64,000 nucleotides of DNA, taken from the NCBI GenBank assembly GCA_964441245.1, contig CAYTVR010000006.1:1-64000 (forward strand), in the 5' to 3' direction. The first letter of the stretch is position 1; every line of letters starts with the position of its first letter. A program made the position numbers and the translations under genes. Positions 28,901 to 37,342 of the stretch are shown here, piece by piece. The notes under the pieces are model-generated. The model was not told where the DNA came from and searched no databases. It saw nothing but the letters and a program-made list of their open reading frames with translations. Source of the DNA: JALZUU01 sp964441245 (GTDB taxonomy: Bacteria; Bacteroidota; Bacteroidia; Chitinophagales; Saprospiraceae).

Positions 28901-29071
28901 AAAGAGAAAGCAAAAATCTACGAAGACTTCCAGCCTCTCAAAGCCAAAGATGTAGCCGAAGCGATTTACTTTTTGGCCAGTCGTCCTCCTTATGTCAATG
29001 TTCAAGATATTGTTTTATTTGGAACCCAACAAGCCAGTAATATTTTCATTGATCGTAGTGGAAGAAAATGA
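25952..29071 (+). CDS. TIR-like / acidic linker / TPR / short-chain dehydrogenase fusion protein
   Basis: A single open frame of 1039 codons. Residues 1-125 look like a TIR domain (FTLAYCIENRDAALEFDHHL, FSFDHIS, PVLLLVSDNFLKSTECMYRA, IQPIVID). The position of the usual NADase glutamate is Arg71 (C68-M-Y-R71), so NAD cleavage is doubtful. Residues ~205-500 are disordered and very acidic, with a GAGGAT microsatellite at 27311-27334. Residues ~500-715 form TPR repeats. Residues ~787-1039 are a complete classical SDR: TGATSGIG, NNAG, the Ser in NISSSAG and YCATK (about Y938/K942). The SDR part should be an active NAD(P)-dependent oxidoreductase. An internal Met near residue 741 could in principle yield a separate SDR. 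The nucleotidyltransferase gene follows after 58 bp. Confidence 0.82.
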   Translation: MNFTLAYCIENRDAALEFDHHLSMAGFSFDHISCDQVREDECLEKRINDPSKPVLLLVSDNFLKSTECMYRALFMIQSNLKTQHIQPIVIDGRQKEDTGAYKAVPTTFDRVSNVIQYMNYWQERYLDMRKEKRESKEENPAFDRQLKIVRSVSSEVGEFLRVLRTTDFWTYDQFIYNEYEIFFDALGQMDSHQSFKSKMKNAPNIPLVEESISAPDIDLATIPGISLLATDPTVTEVESPTITTESIPEDQIPISEITETVIETPSTKSDSNLTPGIEEEAEINPASISKDSNGQIDIESETSTDIPNQSFPKDAKEVTPMVEIEEEIVQEEYPETPPLPVDKNKENPLLEKLIDYQKERNSDTEEVMEEIEIEEEEIELSQEEIEKNLEALIQESEAPNTNKLQSSFTENEPPTQKESYEILQSIFEEDDDDEEEEEYELDLREEVHSSSDLEDEDEDEDEVVGVTANVPSNHFTDSSDKEILEEEVIDFTNQGSGIHSFELNSKAALQKANILITGGEIERGLKIIENILEDEPYNTNLRYKYASYLAHPAKDFEEAIDQLEELILIDPKNTNAYVLLAELALEQKDFLLAKSYYEKALSLDDNRVDIYYRLGVILDSYFDEQRKKAGKYFRKVIKMDAHHVDAHYRYALILTDLHDEDKKAIHQLEEVLLLDPRHPFANYDMALIFYKNKKRKKAARFYKKAHIINPELKTLANDQAFKYPKTINEEEGPLPGTSQPNVMTDETLKFLAEEAAEEIRASKVEDIEVSFASDLEFKPVNPKVDTTKTVLITGATSGIGRATADEFAKQGYRMILTGRRTTRLDTLKVYFEKRYQSKVSILPFDVRDIASVQKAIDSLEEEWKDVDILINNAGLAKGFAPIHEGNIQDWETMIDTNIKGLLYLTRVIAPQMVARKSGHIINISSSAGKEVYPNGNVYCATKHAVEALTKAMRIELHQHNIRVSQVSPGHVEETEFAYVRFEDKEKAKIYEDFQPLKAKDVAEAIYFLASRPPYVNVQDIVLFGTQQASNIFIDRSGRK

Positions 29072-29129
29072 TTTTAACAAAAAAATCCTTTAACACTCAT
29101 TTCAAAATTTGGGATAAACAATAGCGTTT

Positions 29130-30197
29130 ATGACCATCGCAGAATTAAAAGAAAAAAATCTTATCATCTACGAGTGTATCTCTGGAAGTAAAGCATATGG
29201 TCTAGATTTGCCCACTTCTGATACAGATATTCGAGGTGTTTTTATTCTTCCCAAAGAACAATATTATGGATTGAATTATATTCCACAAGTTGCTGATGAA
29301 ACGAATGACATTGTCTATTACGAACTTGGTCGATACTTTGAACTCTTAGGAAAAAACAATCCAAATATTCTCGAATTACTAGCGACACCTAGTGATAAAA
29401 TAAATATCAAACATCCTTTCCTCAATGAAATAAATCCTGCAATGTTTATCTCCAAAAAGTGTAAAGATAGTTTTGGAGGATATGCTTTTACGCAAGTCAA
29501 AAAAGCCAGAGGACTTAATAAAAAAATCGTTAATCCAATTGACAAAAAGAAAAAAACGATTCTTGATTTTTGTTATATTTTACATGAACAGGGTTCTATT
29601 ACTCTCCATCAATGGCTAGACTTGAATCAAATTGATCAAACGAATTGTGGTTTAGTAAACGTTCCGCACACCAAAGATTTATATGGCATTTACTTAGATA
29701 AAAATAAGACCATAGGCTATAAAGGCATCATGAAAAAAGATACGGCTACCAAGGTATTATTAAGTAGTATTCCTGAAAATGAAAAGCCAAGTGGGCACTT
29801 ATTTTTCAATCAAGATGGCTACGTTAAATATTGTAAAGATTATAAGGGATATTGGGATTGGGTCGAAAAAAGAAATCAATCTAGATATCAAAATAATATT
29901 GCTCATGGCAAAAACTACGATTCTAAAAACATGATGCACACCTTTCGATTGTTGGACATGGCGAATGAAATATTGACAAGCGGAAAGATCATTGTCAAAC
30001 GTCCTAATCGAGACGAATTATTGACCATCAGAAGAGGAGAAGCGGATTATGATGACTTGATTGAAAGAGCCAATAAAAAAATGATCAACATAGAAAAAGC
30101 CTATGAAAAAAGTACTTTGCAGGAAGCGCCTAATTTAGCAAAGATCGAAGCACTATTGGTGAAATTAAGGATGAAATTTTACGCGGAAGAAAAATAA
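29130..30197 (+). CDS. COG3541-type nucleotidyltransferase (DNA polymerase beta superfamily)
   Basis: A 355-residue cytoplasmic protein. The N-terminal motif GSKAYGLDLPTSDTDIRGVF (G19-S20, D31, D33) is the metal-binding active site of the pol-beta nucleotidyltransferase fold. The following GRYFELLGKNNPNILELLATP and the C-terminal helical region (MMHTFRLLDMANEILTSGKIIVKRPNRDELLTIRRGE) match the COG3541 predicted nucleotidyltransferases, linked in the literature to RNA repair gene sets. No RtcB or ligase gene is in the window. It lies 58 bp after the TIR-like/TPR/SDR gene on the same strand, so co-transcription is possible. Substrate unknown. Confidence 0.85.
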   Translation: MTIAELKEKNLIIYECISGSKAYGLDLPTSDTDIRGVFILPKEQYYGLNYIPQVADETNDIVYYELGRYFELLGKNNPNILELLATPSDKINIKHPFLNEINPAMFISKKCKDSFGGYAFTQVKKARGLNKKIVNPIDKKKKTILDFCYILHEQGSITLHQWLDLNQIDQTNCGLVNVPHTKDLYGIYLDKNKTIGYKGIMKKDTATKVLLSSIPENEKPSGHLFFNQDGYVKYCKDYKGYWDWVEKRNQSRYQNNIAHGKNYDSKNMMHTFRLLDMANEILTSGKIIVKRPNRDELLTIRRGEADYDDLIERANKKMINIEKAYEKSTLQEAPNLAKIEALLVKLRMKFYAEEK

Positions 30198-30207
30198 TAA
30201 GGGAACT

Positions 30208-30264
30208 AATGATTTCAAATATCCGGAAAGCTTCCTGGAGACTAAAATGCCGAACGAAATCATT
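30208..30264. repeat. Short palindromic element related to family 1 (copy C)
   Basis: A 57-bp element with perfect 9-bp ends AATGATTTC (30208-30216) and GAAATCATT (30256-30264). The right end reads GAACGAAATCATT, close to the family 1 termini. A central GGAAAGCTTCC adds an inner hairpin. The centre differs from copies A and B, so this may be a degenerate or deleted member. It lies between convergent genes and could also stop transcription. Confidence 0.45.
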
Positions 30265-30330
30265 GATTTCTAATTTATTATTCGCATGTTTCTTATCAAT
30301 AGAATAGAAAATCATCTGATCCCTCTCCTC

Positions 30331-33300
30331 CTACTCCACGATTATTTTTTCCACGAAAGTGTGCGTTTCCATTTCTACTTGTAAAAAGTATATGCCTTTG
30401 GCAGGAAAACGATCTTTATCTAAAATCAATTGATTGTGGCCTGGAGCATAATCTCTCGCAGCTGCCCAAATCGATTGACCATTTACGCCAAAAATAGAAA
30501 AATGAACTCGTCCCTCTTTGGCTAATTGGAAATTTAAAGTTGTCGATTCTTTAAACGGATTAGGATGTAAAGTAGATTCCTCTTTATACGAGTTTCTAGG
30601 TTCGTCCGTTTCCGGAAGGTCTATAAAAGCCAATTGCAAACCCATAACATCTCCAGAATTATGATAAGCCATTTTTCCAGGAAACTCATTTTGCAACTCA
30701 AGCCAATTCTCCAAACTTCCATCTTCTTTCGCTTTAAAAACAACAGAAAATAAAATAGTCTCTTCTTCTAAATCTTGCGATTCCATATTGGTCCACAATC
30801 CCGTCAAGACACCTTCTTCTTTCCATTTCAAACCAAACTCTAAAACTCCTTTGGACAACTCGTCCCCAGGAATAACTTCTAATAATTCCAAAGCCTTTTC
30901 ATCAAACCCCATTCGAAATTGGAAAGCCCGCAAAGCTTCAAAATCCTTCGCTTTAAAATCAATCGTATATTCTTTCCCACGCTCCATCCACTTATTTTCC
31001 AAAACAAAATCCAAAGTACTTCGCGTGTCTCCCTCTTCTTGAAACATCATTGGATTAGCACTTCCACTAGCATCTCCTACCTTATAACCAATAAAATCCG
31101 TATTCAATTCATTACCCACCAATCCATCACAATCATAAGCACCTTCGGTCAAACCATCAAAAGGCGCACCCGGATTCGGAAACTCATAATCCGCTCTTAC
31201 AAAACGCCAAGATTCACTATTCTCAAATTCTTCATCTAACAATAAAATTACTTTTCTAAGCAAAACCAAATCTACTACATTTACAGAACCACTTGCATTC
31301 ACATCTGAAGCCAATATTTTGTACGGACTATCCAATGCCTGAATCAATAAAATATGTCTTTCCATAAAATACAAGTCGACTACATTGAGGCCATTAAGTA
31401 CCAAACTATTCTTCGTCGGTATCACTTCACAACTGGAACCAACAGGCACACCTGAAAAATTATATGTTCCATCTGTACCCGTCATTTGCGTCGCTTCCAC
31501 TCCGTTACTGATACTCACAGAAACATTTTCAATCGGCTCATCATCTTCATTGGTGATGGTACCTGCGACAACTGCGGTCGTTTGCGGTTCATCAGAAACA
31601 TTAATTGAGTCCAAAGGAAAAGTAACTACACTTCGACCAAAAGTAGCCGCGATCAATAAATTTTCTGCTACATTATAATCTAAATCATACACCGTGATAA
31701 TTGGTAGGTTGCCACCTAAACGATCCCAATTTTGCCCAGCATCCAAAGTAGCATAAATGCCTCCGTCAGTTGCTGCAAATATAACATTGCCTCCATTGTT
31801 AGGCATCACATATAAATCATTTACCGCTAATTGTGGAAGGTTACCTGAAATATCAATCCAAGTTGCTCCACGATCAGCAGAGAAATGAACATGTGGAATA
31901 AATTCATTGCTTAAATAGCCGGTGTTACTCACATAAACATGATCTACAGAATCAGGAGAAGTCTTAATACAACTCACATATCGATTGGGTAAACCACTAG
32001 AAATATCAATCCAATTATCTCCACCATCATCACTACGATGAACGTTGGCATCTGTCGTACCGACATACAATAAATCAGCATCTGACCCAGATTCATCTAA
32101 AGTCGTAATGGTATGAAAGCTTTCGCCAAAAATAATTCCATCAGTCAAATCATCACTGATCGGGATCCAATCTGAAAAACCACCATTGGTGTTTTTATAC
32201 ATTCGATAAGTTCCCGTATACATCACGCTTGGGTCATGTTTACTAATGATATATTGCATATCCCAATGTCGGCGATCCGTAGAAGCGATTCCGAAAGTAA
32301 CGGTTTGGTAACTCGATCCATTTTGAGTTCCTCGAATATTACCACGTTGCAATTCATAATAACTGATATCAGGATCAGTTGGATGAAAAGCCATCTGAAA
32401 ACCATCACCTCCACCAATCATATTCCAATTATTAATTCCAGCTGCATTTCCTAATTGAGTTCCACTGTCCTGACAACCGGCATTGTATTGATTGGTCTGA
32501 TGTGGATTGTAAGCGGTTCTGTAAACCTGAGTCGTTGGAATATTCTCAATGTCTTCCCAAGTTGAAGATCCAGCTGCTTTTCGGTAAGCACCTCCATCTG
32601 TACCGATAATCGTTGCACCAGAATTCGTCATCACCACCGCATGATTGTCCACATGAGGCGCCCCAACTCCTGTCGGTGTAGCTAAAGACCAACCTGCTCC
32701 TCCGTTCGTAGATTCAAATAAACGAACCCCAGGAATAAACAAATGATCATCATCGTTTGGGTCAACCATAATTCGTCCAAAATACCACCCCATGCCCACC
32801 ATCACGTTGGATGCACTTGAGGTAGCACCATCTGTAATCATGGTCCAATCATTTCCTCCATCTGTACTTTTATAAACGGCTTGCAAATCAAATTCATCAT
32901 CGACATACAAAGCAAAAACAACATCTGAATCGCTTCCAGACATCGCCAATCCTACTCGACTACTTACGCCATTTGGCAAGCCACCTGCCAAAGGTGCCCA
33001 ACTCATTCCACCATCAGTAGATTGAAAAACTTTAGACCCACTTGCTGTCGCAAAGGATTCTTCATTATTACGGATTCGCGCCCAAGCAGCGGCATATATA
33101 ATTTGTGGATTATCCGGATTTAATAACATATCAATCACTCCTATGGCATCTCCAAAACTCAATATTTGCGACCAAGTTTGACCACCATTGATGGACTTAT
33201 ACATTCCTCGATCAAAGTTTCGTTCAAACGGAATCCCCATCGCAGCGACATAGATGATATCTGTGTCCGTTGGATCTATTTGAATTTTAGAAACTATCCC

Positions 33301-33927
33301 TACTTGAGACAATCCTAAATGTGTCCAAGTCGTACCTGCATCATCACTTTTGTACACTCCATCACCTATAAATGGATATCCGGTAATCGATGGATCGCCA
33401 GTACCTACATATATTACATCTGGATCATTTGGATCTAAGGTGATATCTCCAATAGCCAAAAAGGATTGCTCATCAAAAATGGAAGTCCAATTGTCACCAC
33501 CATCAGTTGTTTTGTAAATACCACCACCAGAGTAACCTAGATAAATGATCTCTTCATTAGTGGGATGTACCGCAATGGTATTAATTCTTGCTCCAGCATT
33601 TCCAGGGCCTTGGGTGGTCCAGTCAGCATCAAAACCAGCAGAGGAAAAAGTTGAATTTTGGGGATTGGAATTGGAAGATCTTTTTAAAGCGGGTTCGGAT
33701 TGGCTGACTTGTTTCAATGCTTTTTTATAAGCATCGACATCATGCTTCATATCTGGATAGGAACGTTGTAAAAAAAACAGATCGTATGGTTCCTGCTTTG
33801 CTTCATATGCGGCTATAGGATCAAAGCCAATATTGGGAATTGGTTGGTTGGAATCGGTTTTCAGTAAAAATGCTGCAATTAGCACCACGACTACCATCAG
33901 GGAGGTGTAGACTAATGTTTTGCTCAT
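30331..33927 (-). CDS. Large secreted Asp-box propeller protein with dockerin-like, cohesin-like and T9SS domains
   Basis: A 1198-residue exported protein with an N-terminal signal or anchor (LVYTSLMVVVVLIAAFLL). Residues ~100-780 contain at least nine Asp boxes (YKTTDGGDNW, YKSDDAGTTW, FQSTDGGMSW, YKSTDGGNDW, HRSDDGGDNW, YATLDAGQNW), as in sortilin/VPS10-like or glycosidase-type propellers. Then come a carboxypeptidase-regulatory-like module (~785-850, VAGTITNEDDEPIENV), a dockerin-like pair of repeats (~855-900, LNGLNVVDLYFMERHIL and ASGSVNVVDLVLLRKVIL), a cohesin-like beta region (~970-1095) and a T9SS domain (LHPNPFKESTTL ... GIYFLQVEMETHTFVEKIIVE). Probably surface-displayed; substrate unknown. 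Confidence 0.82.
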   Translation of the reverse strand: MSKTLVYTSLMVVVVLIAAFLLKTDSNQPIPNIGFDPIAAYEAKQEPYDLFFLQRSYPDMKHDVDAYKKALKQVSQSEPALKRSSNSNPQNSTFSSAGFDADWTTQGPGNAGARINTIAVHPTNEEIIYLGYSGGGIYKTTDGGDNWTSIFDEQSFLAIGDITLDPNDPDVIYVGTGDPSITGYPFIGDGVYKSDDAGTTWTHLGLSQVGIVSKIQIDPTDTDIIYVAAMGIPFERNFDRGMYKSINGGQTWSQILSFGDAIGVIDMLLNPDNPQIIYAAAWARIRNNEESFATASGSKVFQSTDGGMSWAPLAGGLPNGVSSRVGLAMSGSDSDVVFALYVDDEFDLQAVYKSTDGGNDWTMITDGATSSASNVMVGMGWYFGRIMVDPNDDDHLFIPGVRLFESTNGGAGWSLATPTGVGAPHVDNHAVVMTNSGATIIGTDGGAYRKAAGSSTWEDIENIPTTQVYRTAYNPHQTNQYNAGCQDSGTQLGNAAGINNWNMIGGGDGFQMAFHPTDPDISYYELQRGNIRGTQNGSSYQTVTFGIASTDRRHWDMQYIISKHDPSVMYTGTYRMYKNTNGGFSDWIPISDDLTDGIIFGESFHTITTLDESGSDADLLYVGTTDANVHRSDDGGDNWIDISSGLPNRYVSCIKTSPDSVDHVYVSNTGYLSNEFIPHVHFSADRGATWIDISGNLPQLAVNDLYVMPNNGGNVIFAATDGGIYATLDAGQNWDRLGGNLPIITVYDLDYNVAENLLIAATFGRSVVTFPLDSINVSDEPQTTAVVAGTITNEDDEPIENVSVSISNGVEATQMTGTDGTYNFSGVPVGSSCEVIPTKNSLVLNGLNVVDLYFMERHILLIQALDSPYKILASDVNASGSVNVVDLVLLRKVILLLDEEFENSESWRFVRADYEFPNPGAPFDGLTEGAYDCDGLVGNELNTDFIGYKVGDASGSANPMMFQEEGDTRSTLDFVLENKWMERGKEYTIDFKAKDFEALRAFQFRMGFDEKALELLEVIPGDELSKGVLEFGLKWKEEGVLTGLWTNMESQDLEEETILFSVVFKAKEDGSLENWLELQNEFPGKMAYHNSGDVMGLQLAFIDLPETDEPRNSYKEESTLHPNPFKESTTLNFQLAKEGRVHFSIFGVNGQSIWAAARDYAPGHNQLILDKDRFPAKGIYFLQVEMETHTFVEKIIVE

Positions 33928-34222
33928 GAGAATAAGAGTTTGTAGAAGTTTGAGTAAAGTAAAACTGAAATTAATTCATCTTTTTCCTTACCAATGAGAC
34001 TTTTAACCAATCCCATCTTTACAAATTTAATGGATTTATTCGAATGATGTGGGAAACTTTTGTCAATTAGCGGTGTTATTTTGTTAATTCACCTTAAAAC
34101 TGGGAATAGAAAACCATTTTGGCCTTGAGCCCACTAATAAAATTCACACCCTTTGCAGGGAAAACAGTCATTTTTATGGTTCTTCGACAAAGAAGGACTT
34201 TAGTTAGCAAACAAAAAGATCA

Positions 34223-34669
34223 ATGAAAGAAGTTCAAAGACCTAAAATAGGAATCGGTATCATTATAGAGAATGAAAAAGGAGAGCTATTGGTAGGGAAA
34301 AGAAAAGGACGATTCCCTTATTATTCCATTCCAGGTGGACATTTGGAAATGGGAGAAACTTTTGAAGAGGCAGCGATAAAAGAAGTTCTAGAGGAAACTG
34401 GATTAGTGATTCACGAACCGACAGTCTATTCTGTTACGAATAATTTAGCCTCTTTCCAGTTGACTGGAATGCACTATATCTCTGTCAATTTATATGCTAA
34501 AAGTTATGAGGGTGAAGTCCAAAATAGGGAGCCTGATAAATGTGAAGGTTGGCAATGGCTTTCGCCAAATGAGATACCAGAACCCCATTTTGATGCTAGC
34601 GCTTTTGCTATTGAATGTTACTTGAAAGAAAATTTTTACATACCAGAGCAAGAACAGCAGTTAAAGTAA
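34223..34669 (+). CDS. Nudix hydrolase, NUDT15-like
   Basis: A 148-residue cytoplasmic protein with a Nudix box at residues 39-61 (GHLEMGETFEEAAIKEVLEETGL). The consensus REU is KEV here (K53), a conservative change. The opening RPKIGIGIIIENEKGELLVGKRKGRF and GGHLE resemble NUDT15-type enzymes, which hydrolyse dNTPs or oxidised nucleotides. That specificity is inferred from resemblance only. The gene diverges from the large Asp-box gene and converges with the permease gene, with a long palindromic repeat in between. Confidence 0.88.
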   Translation: MKEVQRPKIGIGIIIENEKGELLVGKRKGRFPYYSIPGGHLEMGETFEEAAIKEVLEETGLVIHEPTVYSVTNNLASFQLTGMHYISVNLYAKSYEGEVQNREPDKCEGWQWLSPNEIPEPHFDASAFAIECYLKENFYIPEQEQQLK

Positions 34670-34700
34670 AAAGGGACTAATGGTTGCTTAGGAACATGAA

Positions 34701-34795
34701 AATATTCAATATCCAATAAGACAATAATCAATATCCAATCTCGATTTATGGAGAAATTGGATATTGATTTAATGAATATTGCTTTATTGGATATT
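34701..34795. repeat. Long imperfect palindrome built of AATATCCAAT-type units
   Basis: The left part (34701-34740) carries AATATCCAAT and CAATATCCAAT; the right part (34756-34795) carries the complements ATTGGATATT twice, around a 15-nt centre. The arms align with a 6-8 nt gap. It lies between the convergent Nudix and permease genes and may act as a terminator for both. It looks like a mobile palindromic repeat rather than a simple terminator because of its internal unit structure. Confidence 0.6.
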
Positions 34796-34804
34796 CCGCT
34801 TCCC

Positions 34805-37168
34805 TTACTCGCTTCGCAAACTATCAATTGGATTGTTCCAAGCAGCTCTGATCCCTTGAATACACACGGTCGCAAAACCAACGAATAAAATAATCAAACC
34901 TGCTCCAGCAAAAACCCACCAAACTAAATCTGTTCGATGTGCAAAATCAGATAACCAATAATTGGAAACCACATAGGATAATGGAATAGCAATAAAAGCG
35001 GCTAAAACTATTAATTGAACAAAATCTTTTGCTAATAAGCCAATAATTCCTCCAACAGAGGCGCCCAATACTTTTCGAATTCCGATCTCTCGAGTTCTTC
35101 TTTCAACCGTAAATGCAGTCAATCCAAAAAGTCCCAATAATGCAATGAAAATCGTCAACAAGGAAGCATACAATACTGTTTTTCCAAATCGTTTTTGATC
35201 TGCATATTGTTGGGCAAATGTTTCATCTAAAAAGGAATGACGCATGGGATGAGTGGGTTCTACTTCTTTCCATATTTTTTCTATTGCAGCAATGGTTTTT
35301 GGCATATTAGCCGCAGCTATTTTCACACCAACATGACTTCGCCAATATAGAGAATTCATGACCATCGGTTCGATATTATCTGCTAAGCCTTTGTAATGAA
35401 AATTTTTCATCACGCCGACAATTTGCCCATAGCTTTCTTGCCAATCAAATTTTATCTTATGTCCAATTGGATTTTCAATATTATTTCGTTTCACAAATTC
35501 TTCATTTACAACATAGTTACTCAAAGTATCATCCTGAATGGCATCATCCATAAATCGTCCCGCTACCATTTCAATATTTAGACATTCGTCAAAATCGCCA
35601 TCGGCAAAAAGCACGTAAGCAATACTCCGATCTGTTTGACCTTCAATTAGAATAGGCCAGTCAGGTAAAAAATTACCTGGAAAGGTAGATGCGGTAGATA
35701 CTTCTTCCACCCCAGGAATTTGCTTGAATCGACTTTTCAGCTCATGGACTCTTTCAAAAGAATTACCGTTGCTCATCGGAATAGTAATCACTTGATCTGC
35801 TTGAAAACCTAAATCTTCATCCATCATATAATTGACTTGACGATAAATAAAAGCCATCACAATTAACATCGTAATCGATACGGCAAATTGTCCCGTCACC
35901 AATGCTTTTCTAAATAGACCTTTTCCGCCTGTGTTTAAAAACTTAGATTTTAAAGCCAAAGCAGGTGAAAACGCAGACATGACAAAGGCAGGATAACTCC
36001 CTGCAATAAATCCCGTCACAAGAGCTAAAACTACCGTTCCCAAAATAATAGATAAAGGATCACTACCTAACAATTGTAATTCTCGATCCATGATTTTATT
36101 AAAAAGAGGTAACCACATTTCTGCAATCATCAAAGCGATCACTCCAGCGATCATGGTTTGCACCAAGGATTCAACAATAAATTGAGTCGTCAACATACCT
36201 CGCTCCGCTCCTGCTACTTTTTTCACTCCTACTTCCATCCCTCTTTGGCTCGCTCTGGCCGTGGTCAAATTAATATAATTAATCATCGCAACTAGTAAAA
36301 CTAAAAAAGCGATGAATCCAAAAATATAAATCTTCCGAATACTACCTTTGACATAAATCAATGAGGTAAATCCTTCCGAATGTAAATAGATATCCTCCAA
36401 AGGTTGTAACCCCCATCTAAATAAATCTTTTTTATTAGCCACATAATTATTCTCAGCGATCTCTTGAACGATTAATGCATTCACATCTTTCTCAATTTTT
36501 TGAGCCAAGCCTTTTGGATCTGTGTTGGGCTTTAAGACAGTATAAGTGGATCTATTATTTCCTCTCCAACCTGTACTATGATATTGATATCTTTTAAAAA
36601 CATCAGAAATGATGTGTGATTTGTTGATGCTTCTATCTACCACACCTGACACGATATAATCATCCGCTCCATCATATTTTATAATTTGACCAATGGGATT
36701 TTCCCCTCCAAAAATACGTTTCGCTAGTACATCAGAAATGACCATAGCGTTTGGTTCGTCCAATGCTGTTTTGGAATCACCATGTAGAAAATTCATTTTC
36801 ATCACTTGAAAAAAAGTAGAATCCACAAGAGCCGTTTCATCAACATATAAATCCTTTCCTTCAAAATTCAATAAGTGCTCACCGATCGGAGTATAACCCG
36901 TGGCCACTTCAACTTCTGGATAGTCCGTCATTAATTTTTGTGCCAACTGACCAGGAGTCCAAGCGGTACTTCCTTCTCGCATACGAATGACCCGATAAGT
37001 CCGATCACTATCGGCCATCCAAGTATCATAACTAAATTCACTATTGATAAAAGTAAAGATCAAAATAGCCAAAGCCATACCTAGAGATAGCCCCAAAATA
37101 TTGAGCGTTGAAAAAACTTTATTTCTGGATAATTGTCGAAAGGCAATTTTAAGATGATTCTTGTACAT
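34805..37168 (-). CDS. FtsX/MacB-type ABC transporter permease
   Basis: A 787-residue inner-membrane protein of the FtsX-like permease family with two halves. The first has an N-terminal membrane segment (TLNILGLSLGMALAILIFTFI) and a MacB_PCD-type periplasmic domain (~45-265), followed by three membrane helices (IFGFIAFLVLLVAMINYINL, SIILGTVVLALVTGFIAG and one between). The second repeats this (VTGQFAVSITMLIVMAFIY, a second periplasmic domain, then ASLLTIFIALLGLFGL, LIVLAAFIAIPLSYVV, WVFAGAGLIILFVGFA). EVGVKKVAG and EIGIRKVLG are the coupling motifs. Family members move lipids, toxins or peptides or signal envelope stress. No ATPase partner gene is adjacent. A sigma-54-like promoter lies upstream. 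Confidence 0.9.
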   Translation of the reverse strand: MYKNHLKIAFRQLSRNKVFSTLNILGLSLGMALAILIFTFINSEFSYDTWMADSDRTYRVIRMREGSTAWTPGQLAQKLMTDYPEVEVATGYTPIGEHLLNFEGKDLYVDETALVDSTFFQVMKMNFLHGDSKTALDEPNAMVISDVLAKRIFGGENPIGQIIKYDGADDYIVSGVVDRSINKSHIISDVFKRYQYHSTGWRGNNRSTYTVLKPNTDPKGLAQKIEKDVNALIVQEIAENNYVANKKDLFRWGLQPLEDIYLHSEGFTSLIYVKGSIRKIYIFGFIAFLVLLVAMINYINLTTARASQRGMEVGVKKVAGAERGMLTTQFIVESLVQTMIAGVIALMIAEMWLPLFNKIMDRELQLLGSDPLSIILGTVVLALVTGFIAGSYPAFVMSAFSPALALKSKFLNTGGKGLFRKALVTGQFAVSITMLIVMAFIYRQVNYMMDEDLGFQADQVITIPMSNGNSFERVHELKSRFKQIPGVEEVSTASTFPGNFLPDWPILIEGQTDRSIAYVLFADGDFDECLNIEMVAGRFMDDAIQDDTLSNYVVNEEFVKRNNIENPIGHKIKFDWQESYGQIVGVMKNFHYKGLADNIEPMVMNSLYWRSHVGVKIAAANMPKTIAAIEKIWKEVEPTHPMRHSFLDETFAQQYADQKRFGKTVLYASLLTIFIALLGLFGLTAFTVERRTREIGIRKVLGASVGGIIGLLAKDFVQLIVLAAFIAIPLSYVVSNYWLSDFAHRTDLVWWVFAGAGLIILFVGFATVCIQGIRAAWNNPIDSLRSE

Positions 37169-37225
37169 AGTTTAATATTTATGTTCGATTAGCATTTATT
37201 GAAAATCGTATGATAACTAATTGTA

Positions 37226-37242
37226 ATCAACGGGCATGCCAA
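37226..37242 (-). promoter_or_regulatory. Candidate sigma-54 (-24/-12) promoter of the permease gene
   Basis: On the minus strand this reads TTGGCATGCCCGTTGAT, matching the consensus YTGGCACGNNNNTTGCW at 11 of 13 defined positions, with the canonical spacing between the -24 GG and the -12 G. It points at the permease gene, about 58 bp before its ATG. The -12 GC is GA here. Confidence 0.55.
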
Positions 37243-37315
37243 ACTCGCAAGCAACTAAACAACAATGACTTACAAAAATATTAATCATTAATACGAATAA
37301 AACAACGTCCGATAA

Positions 37316-37342
37316 TGAACAAAAACTGTTCATTAGTGAACA
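37316..37342. promoter_or_regulatory. Clustered TGAACA/TGTTCA half-sites, candidate enhancer-binding site
   Basis: Three half-sites alternate: TGAACA (37316-37321), TGTTCA (37327-37332) and TGAACA (37337-37342). They form two overlapping dyads with 5-nt and 4-nt spacers. The cluster is 75-115 bp upstream of the sigma-54-like promoter on the permease side, the usual range for a sigma-54 activator. It could alternatively serve scoA at 37492. Confidence 0.5.
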
